This document shows positions 1-8,154 of a DNA stretch of 39,902 bases, piece after piece. Within the stretch, counting starts at the first letter, position 1, and each line of letters begins with the position of its first letter. The position numbers and the translations under genes were made by a program. The DNA lies in assembly GCA_031431235.1 (NCBI GenBank), contig JANPDA010000426.1:1-39902 (forward strand), read 5' to 3'. Under the pieces are notes generated by a model. That model was not told the DNA's origin. It made no database searches and saw only the letters and a list, made by a program, of their open reading frames with translations. The stretch comes from JANNSW01 sp031431235. GTDB taxonomy: Bacteria > Pseudomonadota > Alphaproteobacteria > Rhizobiales > Hyphomicrobiaceae.

Positions 1-115
1 GCATGGCCGCATCCGAACTCTTCCTCATGGGCCAGCCGCTCCGCCCCCCGTCGCGTTCGAGGCTGCTGGCGCCGGTGCCGGCGGCGATATCGGCATTGGG
101 CAGTGGGCGGGAATA

Positions 116-178
116 CCGATTGCCGATTGCCGATTGCCGACCACCGACTGCCTACTGCCTGCTGCCCAATGCCCAACC
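116..178. repeat. Drifting 7-bp tandem repeat (9 units)
   Basis: Nine consecutive 7-bp units occupy this stretch in perfect register: CCGATTG three times, then CCGACCA, CCGACTG, CCTACTG, CCTGCTG, CCCAATG and CCCAACC. The sequence drifts but the 7-bp period never slips. It lies about 100 bp upstream of the serine deaminase start. No gene can be supported in positions 1-280, and this repeat is the only structure I see there. Confidence 0.85.
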
Positions 179-280
179 AGCCTTTCCGACATTGCGCGGC
201 GCAATTGGGGCGAGCCAACGTGCCCGACGGCTGGTAGCCTCGATCTCGGAAAACGTCCCCAAGCCCGGAGCCGGCGTATC

Positions 281-1666
281 ATGGTCAGCGTGTTCGACAT
301 CTTCAAGATCGGCATCGGCCCGTCGAGCTCGCACACGGTCGGGCCGATGGTCGCCGCCGCGCGCTTCCTGACGCGGCTCGACCGGCTCGGCCAGCTCGAG
401 CAGGTCGAGCGGTTGCGCGTCGTGCTCTACGGCTCGCTCGCCTTCACCGGGCGCGGCCACGGCACCGACAACGCGATCCTGCTCGGGCTCAGCGGCGAGC
501 GCCCTTCCGAGATCGACCCGAACGCCATTCCGGGCCTCGTTGCGGCGATCCGCTCAGCGAAGCGCCTGGTGCTCGGAGCCCGCCGCGCGATCGCCTTCGA
601 TCCCGACACCGATCTCGTCTTCGACTTCAAGACACCCTCGCCCGGCCATCCCAACGGCATGCGGCTGATCGCGTTGGGAAAGGATGGCGTGGAGATCGCA
701 TCCCGTGTCTACTTCTCGGTCGGCGGCGGCTTCGTCGTTTCCGAGGACCAGTATGTGGCCGGCAAACCAGCAGGTGGCGGGCTCGATGGCAGGCGTGTCA
801 CCCATCCCTTCAGCACGGCCCGCGAGCTACTGGACATCTGTACCCGCCAGGGCAAGACCGTCGCCGAGATCGCGCTCGAGAACGAGCGTTGCCTGCGCTC
901 ACCCGAGGACGTCGACGACAGCATCGACCGCATCATTGCGGCGATGATGTCCTGCATCGACCGCGGGCTGGCGGCCGAGGGCATCCTGCCGGGCGGCCTC
1001 AAGGTCCGCCGCCGGGCCAAGCACCTGCTGGACAAAGCCGTCGAGGATGAGCGGCGCAACCTGAAGTATCCCCACCAGTGCCTCGACCGCATCTCGGCTT
1101 TCGCCATCGCCGTCAACGAGGAGAATGCGGGCGGAGGCCGGGTCGTCACCTCGCCGACCAATGGCGCCGCCGGCGTCATTCCGGCGGTCGTGCGCTATTA
1201 CCGCGACCTCTGCCCCGGCGCCGACCGGGGCGGCGTGCACAAATTCCTGCTGACCGCGGCCGCGTTCGGGGGCATCATCAAGCAGAACGCCTCGCTCTCG
1301 GGCGCCGAGGTCGGTTGCCAGGGCGAGGTCGGATCGGCTTCCGCCATGGGGGCGGCGGGGCTCTGCGCGGCGCTCGGTGGCAGCAACGAGCAGATCGAGA
1401 ATGCGGCCGAGATCGCGCTCGAGCACCATCTCGGCATGACCTGCGACCCCGTCGGCGGCCTGGTGCAGGTGCCCTGCATCGAGCGCAACGCCATGGGTGC
1501 GGTGAAAGCCGTCAATGCGGCATCCCTCGCGCTCGCAGGCGATGGCCAGCACATCGTCTTCTTCGACACCGTCGTCGAGACCATGCGCCTGACCGGCCTC
1601 GACATGCAGGACAAGTACAAGGAGACGAGCCAGGGCGGGCTGGCGGTGACGGTGGTGGAGTGTTGA
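281..1666 (+). CDS. sdaA: L-serine ammonia-lyase (iron-sulfur, single chain)
   Basis: Deaminates L-serine to pyruvate and ammonia in the cytosol. The 461-residue length fits the one-chain SdaA type. The N-terminal beta domain opens with SVFDIFKIGIGPSSSHTVGPM-type sequence, the family hallmark. The C-terminal alpha domain carries the probable [4Fe-4S] ligands in EVGCQGEVGSASAMGAAG and in TCDPVGGLVQVPC. The ATG at 281 is chosen because the family signature begins within four residues of it and GGAG at 267-270 serves as ribosome binding site. The frame is open further upstream, but that part encodes the heptamer repeat and is not family-like. The gene stands alone, convergent with the next one, and the identification is secure. 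Confidence 0.96.
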   Translation: MVSVFDIFKIGIGPSSSHTVGPMVAAARFLTRLDRLGQLEQVERLRVVLYGSLAFTGRGHGTDNAILLGLSGERPSEIDPNAIPGLVAAIRSAKRLVLGARRAIAFDPDTDLVFDFKTPSPGHPNGMRLIALGKDGVEIASRVYFSVGGGFVVSEDQYVAGKPAGGGLDGRRVTHPFSTARELLDICTRQGKTVAEIALENERCLRSPEDVDDSIDRIIAAMMSCIDRGLAAEGILPGGLKVRRRAKHLLDKAVEDERRNLKYPHQCLDRISAFAIAVNEENAGGGRVVTSPTNGAAGVIPAVVRYYRDLCPGADRGGVHKFLLTAAAFGGIIKQNASLSGAEVGCQGEVGSASAMGAAGLCAALGGSNEQIENAAEIALEHHLGMTCDPVGGLVQVPCIERNAMGAVKAVNAASLALAGDGQHIVFFDTVVETMRLTGLDMQDKYKETSQGGLAVTVVEC

Positions 1667-2032
1667 GGGATTCATGCTACGCTTGCATGAGGAAACCGGG
1701 AGCTGCGCGTCATCACCACATATCTGGTGTTCGAGAGCTGGTCCCTGCTGGTCGCGACCTCGACCGCAGGAAAACCGCCGCCCTCCGTTCTCGGCGGCTG
1801 ACGCCCCTCCCCGCAGCCGCCACCCCCAACTTCAGACACGTCCGCTACCCACGACACCGCCAAATTGGTCACATTGAGAATTGCTGCTCATACCGCCGAT
1901 CGAATGAAGTGTCTCCAGTCTGGGCTGGGGATTCCTTCCCTGCGCGCGGCTGCCCCGCCAACATCGCGCACGAGCGATACCCTCGAGAGCGGGCTCGGCA
2001 CGAACCGGTCGGCTCATTGGCTCGCCAGACGC
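1667..2032. other. Gene-free convergent spacer
   Basis: This is 366 bp between the stop of sdaA (+) and the stop of the Ntn-hydrolase gene (-). I see no convincing gene, no stem followed by a T tract, and no tandem repeat. Open frames crossing it have no family-like content. Confidence 0.6.
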
Positions 2033-3058
2033 TCAGGCAGCCGTCAGCTCCAGGGTCTTCGTGGCCGGGCCGTCGGCCTCGTAGCCGCGTGCGAGCAGGC
2101 GACCGGCGGCTGGATCGGCGACGACGGCGAGGCGGGTCCCCTCGTTGAGGATCGGAGCGCGCAGCCAATCGAGGTCGAGCGCGATGTCGCCCTCGATGCC
2201 GGCCAGCATTGCCGCGCGCTCGGCGCTGTTGCCCCCGCGCTCGCGACCGCTCCAGTCGGCCGCCTGCCAGTGGTTGGCCGCGCACAGACCACCGTCATGG
2301 ATGCGCACGTCGGTCTCGCGGCGCTCGATGATCGCGCCTTCGCCCGCGCCAAGGCCGCACAGGGTGAAGATCGCCGGCACGCACAGCGGTGTCTGGGCGA
2401 GCATCCGCCGCGCCTGCTCATAGTCGCGCGCATGCTCGAACACGCGGCGGAGCAGGTGCGCCGGGGGCAACGCATGGCGCTGCCAGACCCGCGTGCGATT
2501 GACCGCCCAGTCGGCAGCATAAAGCCCGACCGGCGCATCCATTGGCGCCTGGTTGATGGCGGCCGCGAACCGGCCCGGTGCCATCGCCTGCATCACTCCC
2601 GCGAACCCCGGCCAGGTGAGCGCGACCCAGGGACCGGCCGCGCCAGCGATCCTGGCGGCAATCACATGGCGGCCAAGGCCCGGGGTGCTCCAGTCGAGCA
2701 CGCGCACCAACCGCGCCGTGCGTCCGTGCGGACAAGGTTTGACGCCCGTGGTGCAGCCCCATTCGTAGTGGATGTTGAAGAAATGCGCGCCTGGCCGGCC
2801 GAGCCGCCGGGCGACCTCGTCGATCTCGCCGAGATAGGGATTGGCCGATTGCACGAGCCAGCGGCGCGAGACCTGATCGGCGATCCGCAGCAACAGATCC
2901 GGCGTATGGCCGGCCGCCCCTTCGATCAGCCGGCGGGCACGGGCCAACTCTTGCTCGATCGTCTCGACCCCAAAGCGCGTGCCGACCTCGAGCACCGGAA
3001 TGACCGGCAGCTCCATGCACTCGGCCGGGCGCGGTCGAGCAGGGGCGAGCGATGGCAT
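2033..3058 (-). CDS. Acid ceramidase/NAAA-like Ntn hydrolase
   Basis: Predicted amide hydrolase of the choloylglycine/acid-ceramidase (N-acylethanolamine amidase) superfamily, 341 aa. What shows this is the segment EWGCTTGV at about residues 99-106, with Cys102 as candidate N-terminal nucleophile after self-cleavage. It is followed by an Arg-rich strand ending in VRVLDW (Asp122) and then W-VALTWPGFAGVMQAM and RFAAAINQAPM, the usual Ntn strand order. No export signal is obvious. The ATG at 3058 is chosen because GGAGG lies 8 nt upstream. An in-frame ATG at 3151 would add 31 residues of unlikely sequence and run through the palindrome at 3131-3151. It lies downstream of, and in the same direction as, the DUF4166 gene. 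The substrate is unknown; an N-acyl amide is inferred from the family only. Confidence 0.7.
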   Translation of the reverse strand: MPSLAPARPRPAECMELPVIPVLEVGTRFGVETIEQELARARRLIEGAAGHTPDLLLRIADQVSRRWLVQSANPYLGEIDEVARRLGRPGAHFFNIHYEWGCTTGVKPCPHGRTARLVRVLDWSTPGLGRHVIAARIAGAAGPWVALTWPGFAGVMQAMAPGRFAAAINQAPMDAPVGLYAADWAVNRTRVWQRHALPPAHLLRRVFEHARDYEQARRMLAQTPLCVPAIFTLCGLGAGEGAIIERRETDVRIHDGGLCAANHWQAADWSGRERGGNSAERAAMLAGIEGDIALDLDWLRAPILNEGTRLAVVADPAAGRLLARGYEADGPATKTLELTAA

Positions 3059-3130
3059 CGGGCATCCCTCCGAGGTAGCGGAAGACTTGTATGCTTGCAA
3101 AGATAGGATCGAGGCGAGGCCGTTCCAAGG

Positions 3131-3151
3131 TGAACATTGAACAATGTTCAA
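3131..3151. promoter_or_regulatory. Palindromic operator candidate (TetR-type)
   Basis: The 20-mer TGAACATTGAACAATGTTCA is an 8-bp inverted repeat around GAAC. Overlapping it is a second dyad, TTGAAC-AAT-GTTCAA (3137-3151). It overlaps the stop codon of the DUF4166 gene and lies about 75-95 bp upstream of the Ntn-hydrolase start, in a patch far more A+T-rich than its surroundings. Size and symmetry resemble TetR/AcrR-family operators. No TetR gene is in the window, so the regulator is unknown. Confidence 0.55.
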
Positions 3152-4845
3152 GAAAGTGTTGCGGGAGTGCCGGCGACCGGCAGCAGATGGCCCTGGTAGC
3201 GCACCAGCAGCCCGACGAGCGGCAACCCGATCTCGACGTGAAAGTGGAAACGGCCGTCCTCGCCATGCTCGTAGGTGTTGCCGCGCGGGGCAAGTGCGAG
3301 CGGCAATGGCAGGCCGAGGACACTCCAGCGCCGTGGCACCAGCGATAGCCGGTCACCGTCGATCACCAGCGCCAGGCCGAAGTTGAATGGCCCGAACCGC
3401 TCGCACAGCAGCGCTGCCCATCGACCCTTGCCCTCGCTCTGCACGCTCGAGAAGCGCTTGCCGGCAAAATCGCGGGTCCAGACCTCGCCACCATCGCGGG
3501 CGTGCAGGCGTACCCGGACCGGTACGCCCTCGCCGGCGCGCGGAAAGCCGAACAAGCCGGTCACCAGCCGCGCCAAGGGATTGCGCCCGCGCTCGACAAT
3601 GGCCTCGCCCGCGAATTCCGCGACGCCCTCGATGTCGTGTAGCCGGCGTAACGGCGCGGGCAGATGCGCGAAGGCGGGACCGAGAACACGCTGGTAGAGT
3701 GGCCGCGCACGGCTGGCGACGCTGTCCTCACGCGTGCCGGCATGGATCGTGCGGCGGGCAAACAACGCCTGGTAGTCGGCGAGCTCGAGCTCGGCGACCG
3801 CCGGCCGCGCGCCCGGTACCGGGCGATGCCCATCGAGCCTGCGGTGGACGAGGGCCGCGATTGCCATCGAGGGAATGAGCGGACCATCATTGCCTTCGGC
3901 GAGCAGATGCCAGGACCGCGTAACGGCTTCCCCGCTCGCCCGGCGACCTTGAATACGCACGAGCATGCCGCCCCGGTGCTCGCCCCAGCGCAGCAGGTTG
4001 ATGGCGCGGTGGAACAGGGGGGCAAGCGGCCCGAGCGAGGGGACGAGACCCAGCCGCACCGTCCAGGCGAGCGCGGAGAGCGCCCGGTGCAAGATTTCCG
4101 GCACTGGGCCAGCCCCCATCCAAACGGCATCGAGCCGCGGCCAGAGCTGCGGCAGCGCCTGCAGATCGGGCACATCGACCAGGGAGAAGCGGGTGTTGTG
4201 GAGCGGCAACCGGCCGGGCGGGGCGATGGTCGCGCGCAGCGTTTCGGTGAGCGCATAAGCCGTTACGGTGCGCCCGCCGCGCCGCAACCGGACCGGCTTG
4301 CCGGCATAGCCCGCGATCGCCTTGATCACGTTGAGGCCGACGCCGGCATAGGGCGATGGAGCGATGCCGCCCGTTACGTTGTCGACCTCGGCCAAATCCT
4401 GCGACAGGTGGCGCACCACAGCCACCATCAGCACCGGGAAGCTGCTGACACCGGCCAGCACCGCGACCCCGCGCGCCTTGGCAAGAGCATCGAACGCACC
4501 GATCCCGTTCACGAAGTCCGATCCGTCGGCGAGATCCATGTAGTCGATGCCGCAAGCGATCGCGGCTTCGACCAGCCGGTAGCGATCCGCCCCATAGGCC
4601 TGGAACGGGCCGGTTGCGTCGACCACCAGCTCGGGGGCGGCCGCCGTCAGAGCAGCGACCACATCGCCCTCGCGATCGAAGGCGAGCGGTCGGCGCGGGG
4701 CCGATCCCCCGAGTGCCGCGCAGAACACAGCTGCTTTGCTCTCGGACCGGCCGGCAATCAGCAGTTCATTGCGCGGCTCGTCTTTCAGCAGCTCCGCGAG
4801 CCGGCCGCCGAACGTGCCATAGCCCCCGACAATCAGAATGCGCAT
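3148..4845 (-). CDS. Saccharopine-dehydrogenase-like Rossmann protein with C-terminal DUF4166
   Basis: A 565-residue two-domain protein. It starts MRILIVGGYGTFGGRLAELL, a GxGxxG-type NAD(P)-binding motif. The N-terminal ~330 residues read like a saccharopine dehydrogenase/trans-acting enoyl reductase-like Rossmann fold (VVDATGPFQAYGADRYRLVEAA, DLADGSDFV). The last ~190 residues match the DUF4166 pattern (LGPAFAHLPAPLRRLHDIEG, then ERFGPFNFGLAL and RFHFHVEIGLPLVGLLVRYQG). The reaction is not known for this fusion. It is divergent from rplU with 255 bp between them. The Ntn-hydrolase gene follows after 89 bp on the same strand, so read-through is possible but the palindrome between them suggests separate control. 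Confidence 0.8.
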   Translation of the reverse strand: MRILIVGGYGTFGGRLAELLKDEPRNELLIAGRSESKAAVFCAALGGSAPRRPLAFDREGDVVAALTAAAPELVVDATGPFQAYGADRYRLVEAAIACGIDYMDLADGSDFVNGIGAFDALAKARGVAVLAGVSSFPVLMVAVVRHLSQDLAEVDNVTGGIAPSPYAGVGLNVIKAIAGYAGKPVRLRRGGRTVTAYALTETLRATIAPPGRLPLHNTRFSLVDVPDLQALPQLWPRLDAVWMGAGPVPEILHRALSALAWTVRLGLVPSLGPLAPLFHRAINLLRWGEHRGGMLVRIQGRRASGEAVTRSWHLLAEGNDGPLIPSMAIAALVHRRLDGHRPVPGARPAVAELELADYQALFARRTIHAGTREDSVASRARPLYQRVLGPAFAHLPAPLRRLHDIEGVAEFAGEAIVERGRNPLARLVTGLFGFPRAGEGVPVRVRLHARDGGEVWTRDFAGKRFSSVQSEGKGRWAALLCERFGPFNFGLALVIDGDRLSLVPRRWSVLGLPLPLALAPRGNTYEHGEDGRFHFHVEIGLPLVGLLVRYQGHLLPVAGTPATLS

Positions 4846-4931
4846 GCGCGCCTCACCCGATCAAGCGACCTCGGTCGATCGCGTCCCTCTCCAGATAGCA
4901 GGCTCGGCTTCCCTTGCATGGCGCCTTTCGT

Positions 4932-4959
4932 TTGACTTTTCGCGCACCCTTCATGTAGA
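4932..4959 (+). promoter_or_regulatory. Candidate promoter for rplU-rpmA
   Basis: TTGACT (4932-4937) is followed after 16 bp by TGTAGA (4954-4959), a plausible housekeeping -35/-10 pair. It would give a leader of about 135 nt before rplU that contains the perfect 10-bp palindrome CCTCGCGAGG. The leader may fold, but no known L21 leader class was recognised. Confidence 0.45.
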
Positions 4960-5100
4960 ACCGCGCAGCCTCGCGAGGGCTTGCCTTCGCGCGACATAAT
5001 CGCTGCCCGAGGCTCGATCAGCCCAAAAGCTCGATCCTTCGAAGACCGCAGCTCGTCTGCGGCGCCACAGGGCGCGGAACGAGAAGCAAGGACCATACGA

Positions 5101-6051
5101 ATGTACGCAGTCATCAAGACAGGCGGCAAGCAATACCGCGTCGCCAAAGACGATGTCATTACCATCGAGCGGCTCGCAGCCGAGGTGGGCGATACGGTCG
5201 CCTTCCCCGAGGTGCTGATGCTGGCGGGCGATGGCAGCCCGCATGTCGGCAAGCCGACGGTAGCGGGCGCCTCTGTTGCCGGCGAGGTGGTCGAGCAGAC
5301 CCGCGGCGACAAGGTCATCATCTTCAAGAAACGGCGCCGGCACAATTACCGGCGCAAGAAGGGCCATCGTCAGGAGCTGACGGTCGTGCGTATTCTCGAC
5401 ATCCTGACGGGTGGCGCCGAGATCGAGATGAAGAAGGCCGAGCGCAAAGCGATCGTGCGCGGCCCGGTGGCTGGAGGCCGCGCGTTTACGCTGCTGAAAT
5501 CGGCCGATGGCAAGGGCGACGACCTGTCACTGATCGGCGGCATCGGTCCCAAGCTGAACGAGCGCCTGAAAAGCCTCGGCATCTTCCACTTCTGGCAGCT
5601 CGCGGCGTTGAGCGACGCCGATATCGCCAAGATCGAAACGGGGTTGGCCATCAAGGGCCGCATCGATCGTGAGGAATGGGTCGAGCAGTCACGCGAGCTG
5701 ATGGCGGGCAAAGCGCCGCGCGCACGCACCGATCGCGCACGCGTCGGTGGCGCGGGGCGTGCGGGCGAGCTGCGCGCGTTCGAGCGGCTCGATGTGCCCG
5801 AGGGCAACGCCGACGACCTGTCGCTGATCGGCGGCGTCGGCGACAAGATCGTCGCCAAGCTCAACGATTTCGGTGTCCATCATTTCTGGCAGGTGGCAGC
5901 GCTCGAAGCGCACGACGTCGAGGCGATCGAGAGCGAGATCGGCTTCAAGGGCCGGATCGGACGCGAGGAATGGGTCGAGCAGGCGCGCGAGCTGATGGCC
6001 GGCAAGGCCCCGCGTGCCAAGGTCGATCAGGATCGGGCAAGCAAGGACTGA
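5101..6051 (+). CDS. rplU: Ribosomal protein L21 with two C-terminal helix-hairpin-helix repeats
   Basis: Residues 1-103 are a normal bacterial L21 (MYAVIKTGGKQYRV, KVIIFKKRRRHNYRRKKGHRQ), which binds 23S rRNA in the large subunit. The protein continues to 316 residues, three times the usual length. The tail holds two near-identical units, residues 140-207 and 238-305. Each starts DDLSLIGG(I/V)G, continues HFWQ(L/V)AAL and ends REEWVEQ-REL and MAGKAPRA. The GxG hairpin suggests a helix-hairpin-helix, nucleic-acid-binding fold. A single such tail is known in many Hyphomicrobiales L21 proteins; a tandem pair looks less usual. The ATG at 5101 has AAGGA 9 nt upstream. rpmA follows after 6 bp. Confidence 0.95.
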   Translation: MYAVIKTGGKQYRVAKDDVITIERLAAEVGDTVAFPEVLMLAGDGSPHVGKPTVAGASVAGEVVEQTRGDKVIIFKKRRRHNYRRKKGHRQELTVVRILDILTGGAEIEMKKAERKAIVRGPVAGGRAFTLLKSADGKGDDLSLIGGIGPKLNERLKSLGIFHFWQLAALSDADIAKIETGLAIKGRIDREEWVEQSRELMAGKAPRARTDRARVGGAGRAGELRAFERLDVPEGNADDLSLIGGVGDKIVAKLNDFGVHHFWQVAALEAHDVEAIESEIGFKGRIGREEWVEQARELMAGKAPRAKVDQDRASKD

Positions 6052-6057
6052 GGATTC

Positions 6058-6327
6058 ATGGCACACAAGAAAGCAGGCGGCTCGTCCCGCAACGGTCGCG
6101 ACTCCAACAGCCAGCGGCTCGGCGTGAAGCGCTTCGGCGGCGAGCGGGTGATCTCGGGCAACATCATCGTTCGCCAGCGTGGCACGCAATGGCACCCGGG
6201 CACCGGCGTCGGCATTGGCACGGATCACACGATCTATGCCAACCGCGACGGGCAGGTGCAGTTCCGGACCCGTGCCAATGGGCGGATCTACATCTCGGTG
6301 CTGCCGCTCGCGAACGCCGCGGAGTAG
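6058..6327 (+). CDS. rpmA: Ribosomal protein L27
   Basis: An 89-residue protein beginning MAHKKAGGSSRNGRDSNSQR, the universal L27 N-terminus that reaches the peptidyl-transferase centre. It continues with GVKRFGGE, GNIIVRQRGT and HPGTGVGIGTDHTI. No cleavable leader of the Firmicutes type is present. It starts 6 bp after rplU and is clearly co-transcribed with it. Confidence 0.98.
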   Translation: MAHKKAGGSSRNGRDSNSQRLGVKRFGGERVISGNIIVRQRGTQWHPGTGVGIGTDHTIYANRDGQVQFRTRANGRIYISVLPLANAAE

Positions 6328-6361
6328 CAGAGAGGGCTCCATCGAGGGGCAGTGGGGAGAG

Positions 6362-6385
6362 GGCAAACCGGCACGCCCGGTTGCC
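6362..6385 (+). other. Hairpin between rpmA and the acetyltransferase gene
   Basis: GGCAAACCGG (6362-6371) pairs with CCGGTTGCC (6377-6385), a 9-bp stem with one bulged A. No T tract follows, so it is not a typical intrinsic terminator. It could attenuate or stabilise the ribosomal-protein message. Confidence 0.4.
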
Positions 6386-6413
6386 TCCGGGGTGGGTGAT
6401 CCCTGGAGCCGGT

Positions 6414-6944
6414 ATGACCACGATCGCGACCGCACGGCTGAAACTGCGTCCGCTCACCATGGCGGATGCGCCCGTGATCGCTCGGCTCGGCAATGATTTT
6501 GCCATCGCGCGCATGACCGGCCGGATGCCTCATCCCTATCGCCTCGTGCATGCGCGCGATTTCATCGCTTCGCTCCAGGGCGGACGCGAGATTGCCTACG
6601 CCATCGTCGGCCCTGGCGGCTTTGCGGGCTGCTGCGGGAAAATCCCGCTCGGGGACGGCATGGTCGAGATCGGCTATTGGCTCGGCCGTCCCTATTGGGG
6701 CTGCGGGATTGCGGGCGAAATGGCGGCCGGACTGATAGCGTTTCTGTTCGCCGATGGAGCGACCGATGAGGTCCGCGTTTCCCATTTCGACGATAATGTC
6801 GCCTCCAAGCGCCTGATCCTGCGCCAGGGTTTCGCCCATGTGGGGACCGATTTCGCCTGGTGCGCCGCGCGCGCCGCCCATGTCCCCTGCCTGCGCTACA
6901 CGCTCACACGCGAGCGCTGGCAACAACCGGGAAGCCGCCCATGA
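6414..6944 (+). CDS. GNAT family N-acetyltransferase
   Basis: A 176-residue RimJ/RimL-type acetyltransferase using acetyl-CoA. It begins MTTIATARLKLRPLTMADAP, a typical N-terminus. The acetyl-CoA-binding stretch is EIGYWLGRPYWGCGIAGEM. Near the end, DDNVASKRLILRQGF is the usual NxxSxxLxxxxGF motif. The ATG at 6414 has GGAG about 6 nt upstream. The stop overlaps the obgE start by 4 bp (ATGA), indicating translational coupling. Acetyltransferases sit between rpmA and obgE in many Hyphomicrobiales. The acceptor is unknown. Confidence 0.9.
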   Translation: MTTIATARLKLRPLTMADAPVIARLGNDFAIARMTGRMPHPYRLVHARDFIASLQGGREIAYAIVGPGGFAGCCGKIPLGDGMVEIGYWLGRPYWGCGIAGEMAAGLIAFLFADGATDEVRVSHFDDNVASKRLILRQGFAHVGTDFAWCAARAAHVPCLRYTLTRERWQQPGSRP

Positions 6945-7972
6945 AGTTCCTCGATCAAGCCAAGGTCTACATCCGCTCGGGCGACGGCGGCCCGGGCTGC
7001 ATCTCGTTCCGGCGCGAGAAGTTCATCGCTTTCGGGGGGCCCAATGGCGGCGACGGCGGTCACGGCGGCGACGTCTGGGCCGAATGCGTGCAGAACCTCA
7101 ACACCCTGATCGACTTTCGCTTTCAGCAGCACTTCAAGGCCAAGAACGGCGAGCATGGCATGGGCAGCAATCGGTCGGGAGCCGGCGGCACGGACGTGAC
7201 GCTGAAGGTGCCGCCGGGCACGCAAGTCTTTGCCGAGGACAATGAGACGCTGATCGCGGATCTGACCCATCCGGGCGAGCGCGCGCTGCTGGCCAAAGGC
7301 GGCAACGGTGGCTTTGGCAATGCCTACTTCAAATCCTCGACCAACCAGGCGCCGCGGCGCGCCAATCCCGGGCTCGAAGGCCAGGAGCTGACGATCTGGC
7401 TGCGGCTGAAGCTGATCGCGGATGCCGGTATCATCGGATTGCCCAATGCCGGCAAATCGACATTCCTCTCGCGCGTGAGCGCGGCGCGGCCCAAGATCGC
7501 CGACTATCCCTTCACCACGCTTCATCCGGGCCTGGGCGTGGTCAAGGTCCACGACCGTGATTTCGTGCTCGCCGACCTGCCGGGCCTGATCGAGGGCGCG
7601 CACGAGGGCCAGGGCCTCGGCGACCGCTTCCTGGGGCACGTCGAGCGCTGCCGGGTGCTGCTGCATCTGGTCGACGTGAACGAGCCCGATGTGGCCGCCG
7701 CCTACAAGGTGATCCGCCAGGAGCTGAAGGCCTATGGCGGCGGGCTGACGAAGAAGCGCGAGATCGTCGTGCTGTCGAAGGCCGACACGGTCGATGCGGC
7801 GACCGCAGATGAGAAAGCCGCGCAATTGAAGAAGGCAGCGCGCAAGACGCCGCTGGTGCTTTCAGCTGTTTCGGGCGCCGGCATGAGCGAGGCGATGAAC
7901 CGGCTCGTCAAGGAGGTGATCCGCCCCGACAGCCCCGAGATCGACGAGGACGACCCGTCCTGGCGGCCCTGA
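6941..7972 (+). CDS. obgE: GTPase Obg/CgtA
   Basis: A 343-residue ribosome-associated GTPase involved in late 50S assembly and stress control. The N-terminal glycine-rich Obg fold is visible (SGDGGPGCISFRREKF, GGPNGGDGGHGGD). The G1 motif GLPNAGKST is at about 166-174 and G3 is DLPGLIEGAHEG. The G4 motif reads LSKAD rather than NKxD. The C-terminus is short and acidic (EIDEDDPSW). Start codon and preceding stop overlap as ATGA. Identification is secure. Confidence 0.97.
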   Translation: MKFLDQAKVYIRSGDGGPGCISFRREKFIAFGGPNGGDGGHGGDVWAECVQNLNTLIDFRFQQHFKAKNGEHGMGSNRSGAGGTDVTLKVPPGTQVFAEDNETLIADLTHPGERALLAKGGNGGFGNAYFKSSTNQAPRRANPGLEGQELTIWLRLKLIADAGIIGLPNAGKSTFLSRVSAARPKIADYPFTTLHPGLGVVKVHDRDFVLADLPGLIEGAHEGQGLGDRFLGHVERCRVLLHLVDVNEPDVAAAYKVIRQELKAYGGGLTKKREIVVLSKADTVDAATADEKAAQLKKAARKTPLVLSAVSGAGMSEAMNRLVKEVIRPDSPEIDEDDPSWRP

Positions 7973-8034
7973 GGTCGATCGCCCGTCGGCGGACTGCCAT
8001 TGCTCGTGAGGCCTGCCCCCGAGGCTCGGGGCAA

Positions 8035-8119
8035 TGGTGCGGTCAAGAGGACTCGAACCTCCACGGGTTGCCCCGCTAGCACCTCAAGCTAGTGCGTCTA
8101 CCAATTCCGCCATGACCGC
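8035..8119 (-). tRNA. tRNA-Leu (anticodon GAG)
   Basis: Read on the minus strand, the 85-nt sequence has a 7-bp acceptor stem GCGGTCA/TGACCGC, an anticodon arm CTAGC-TTGAGGT-GCTAG giving anticodon GAG, a class II variable arm (GGGGCAACCC-like), a T arm with GGTTCGAGTCC and an encoded CCA end. It is convergent with obgE. The nested inverted-repeat element begins 36 bp upstream of its 5' end. Confidence 0.96.
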
Positions 8120-8154
8120 AGCTGTCCGGAAAATCCCGGTCGGGACGCCTCCCT

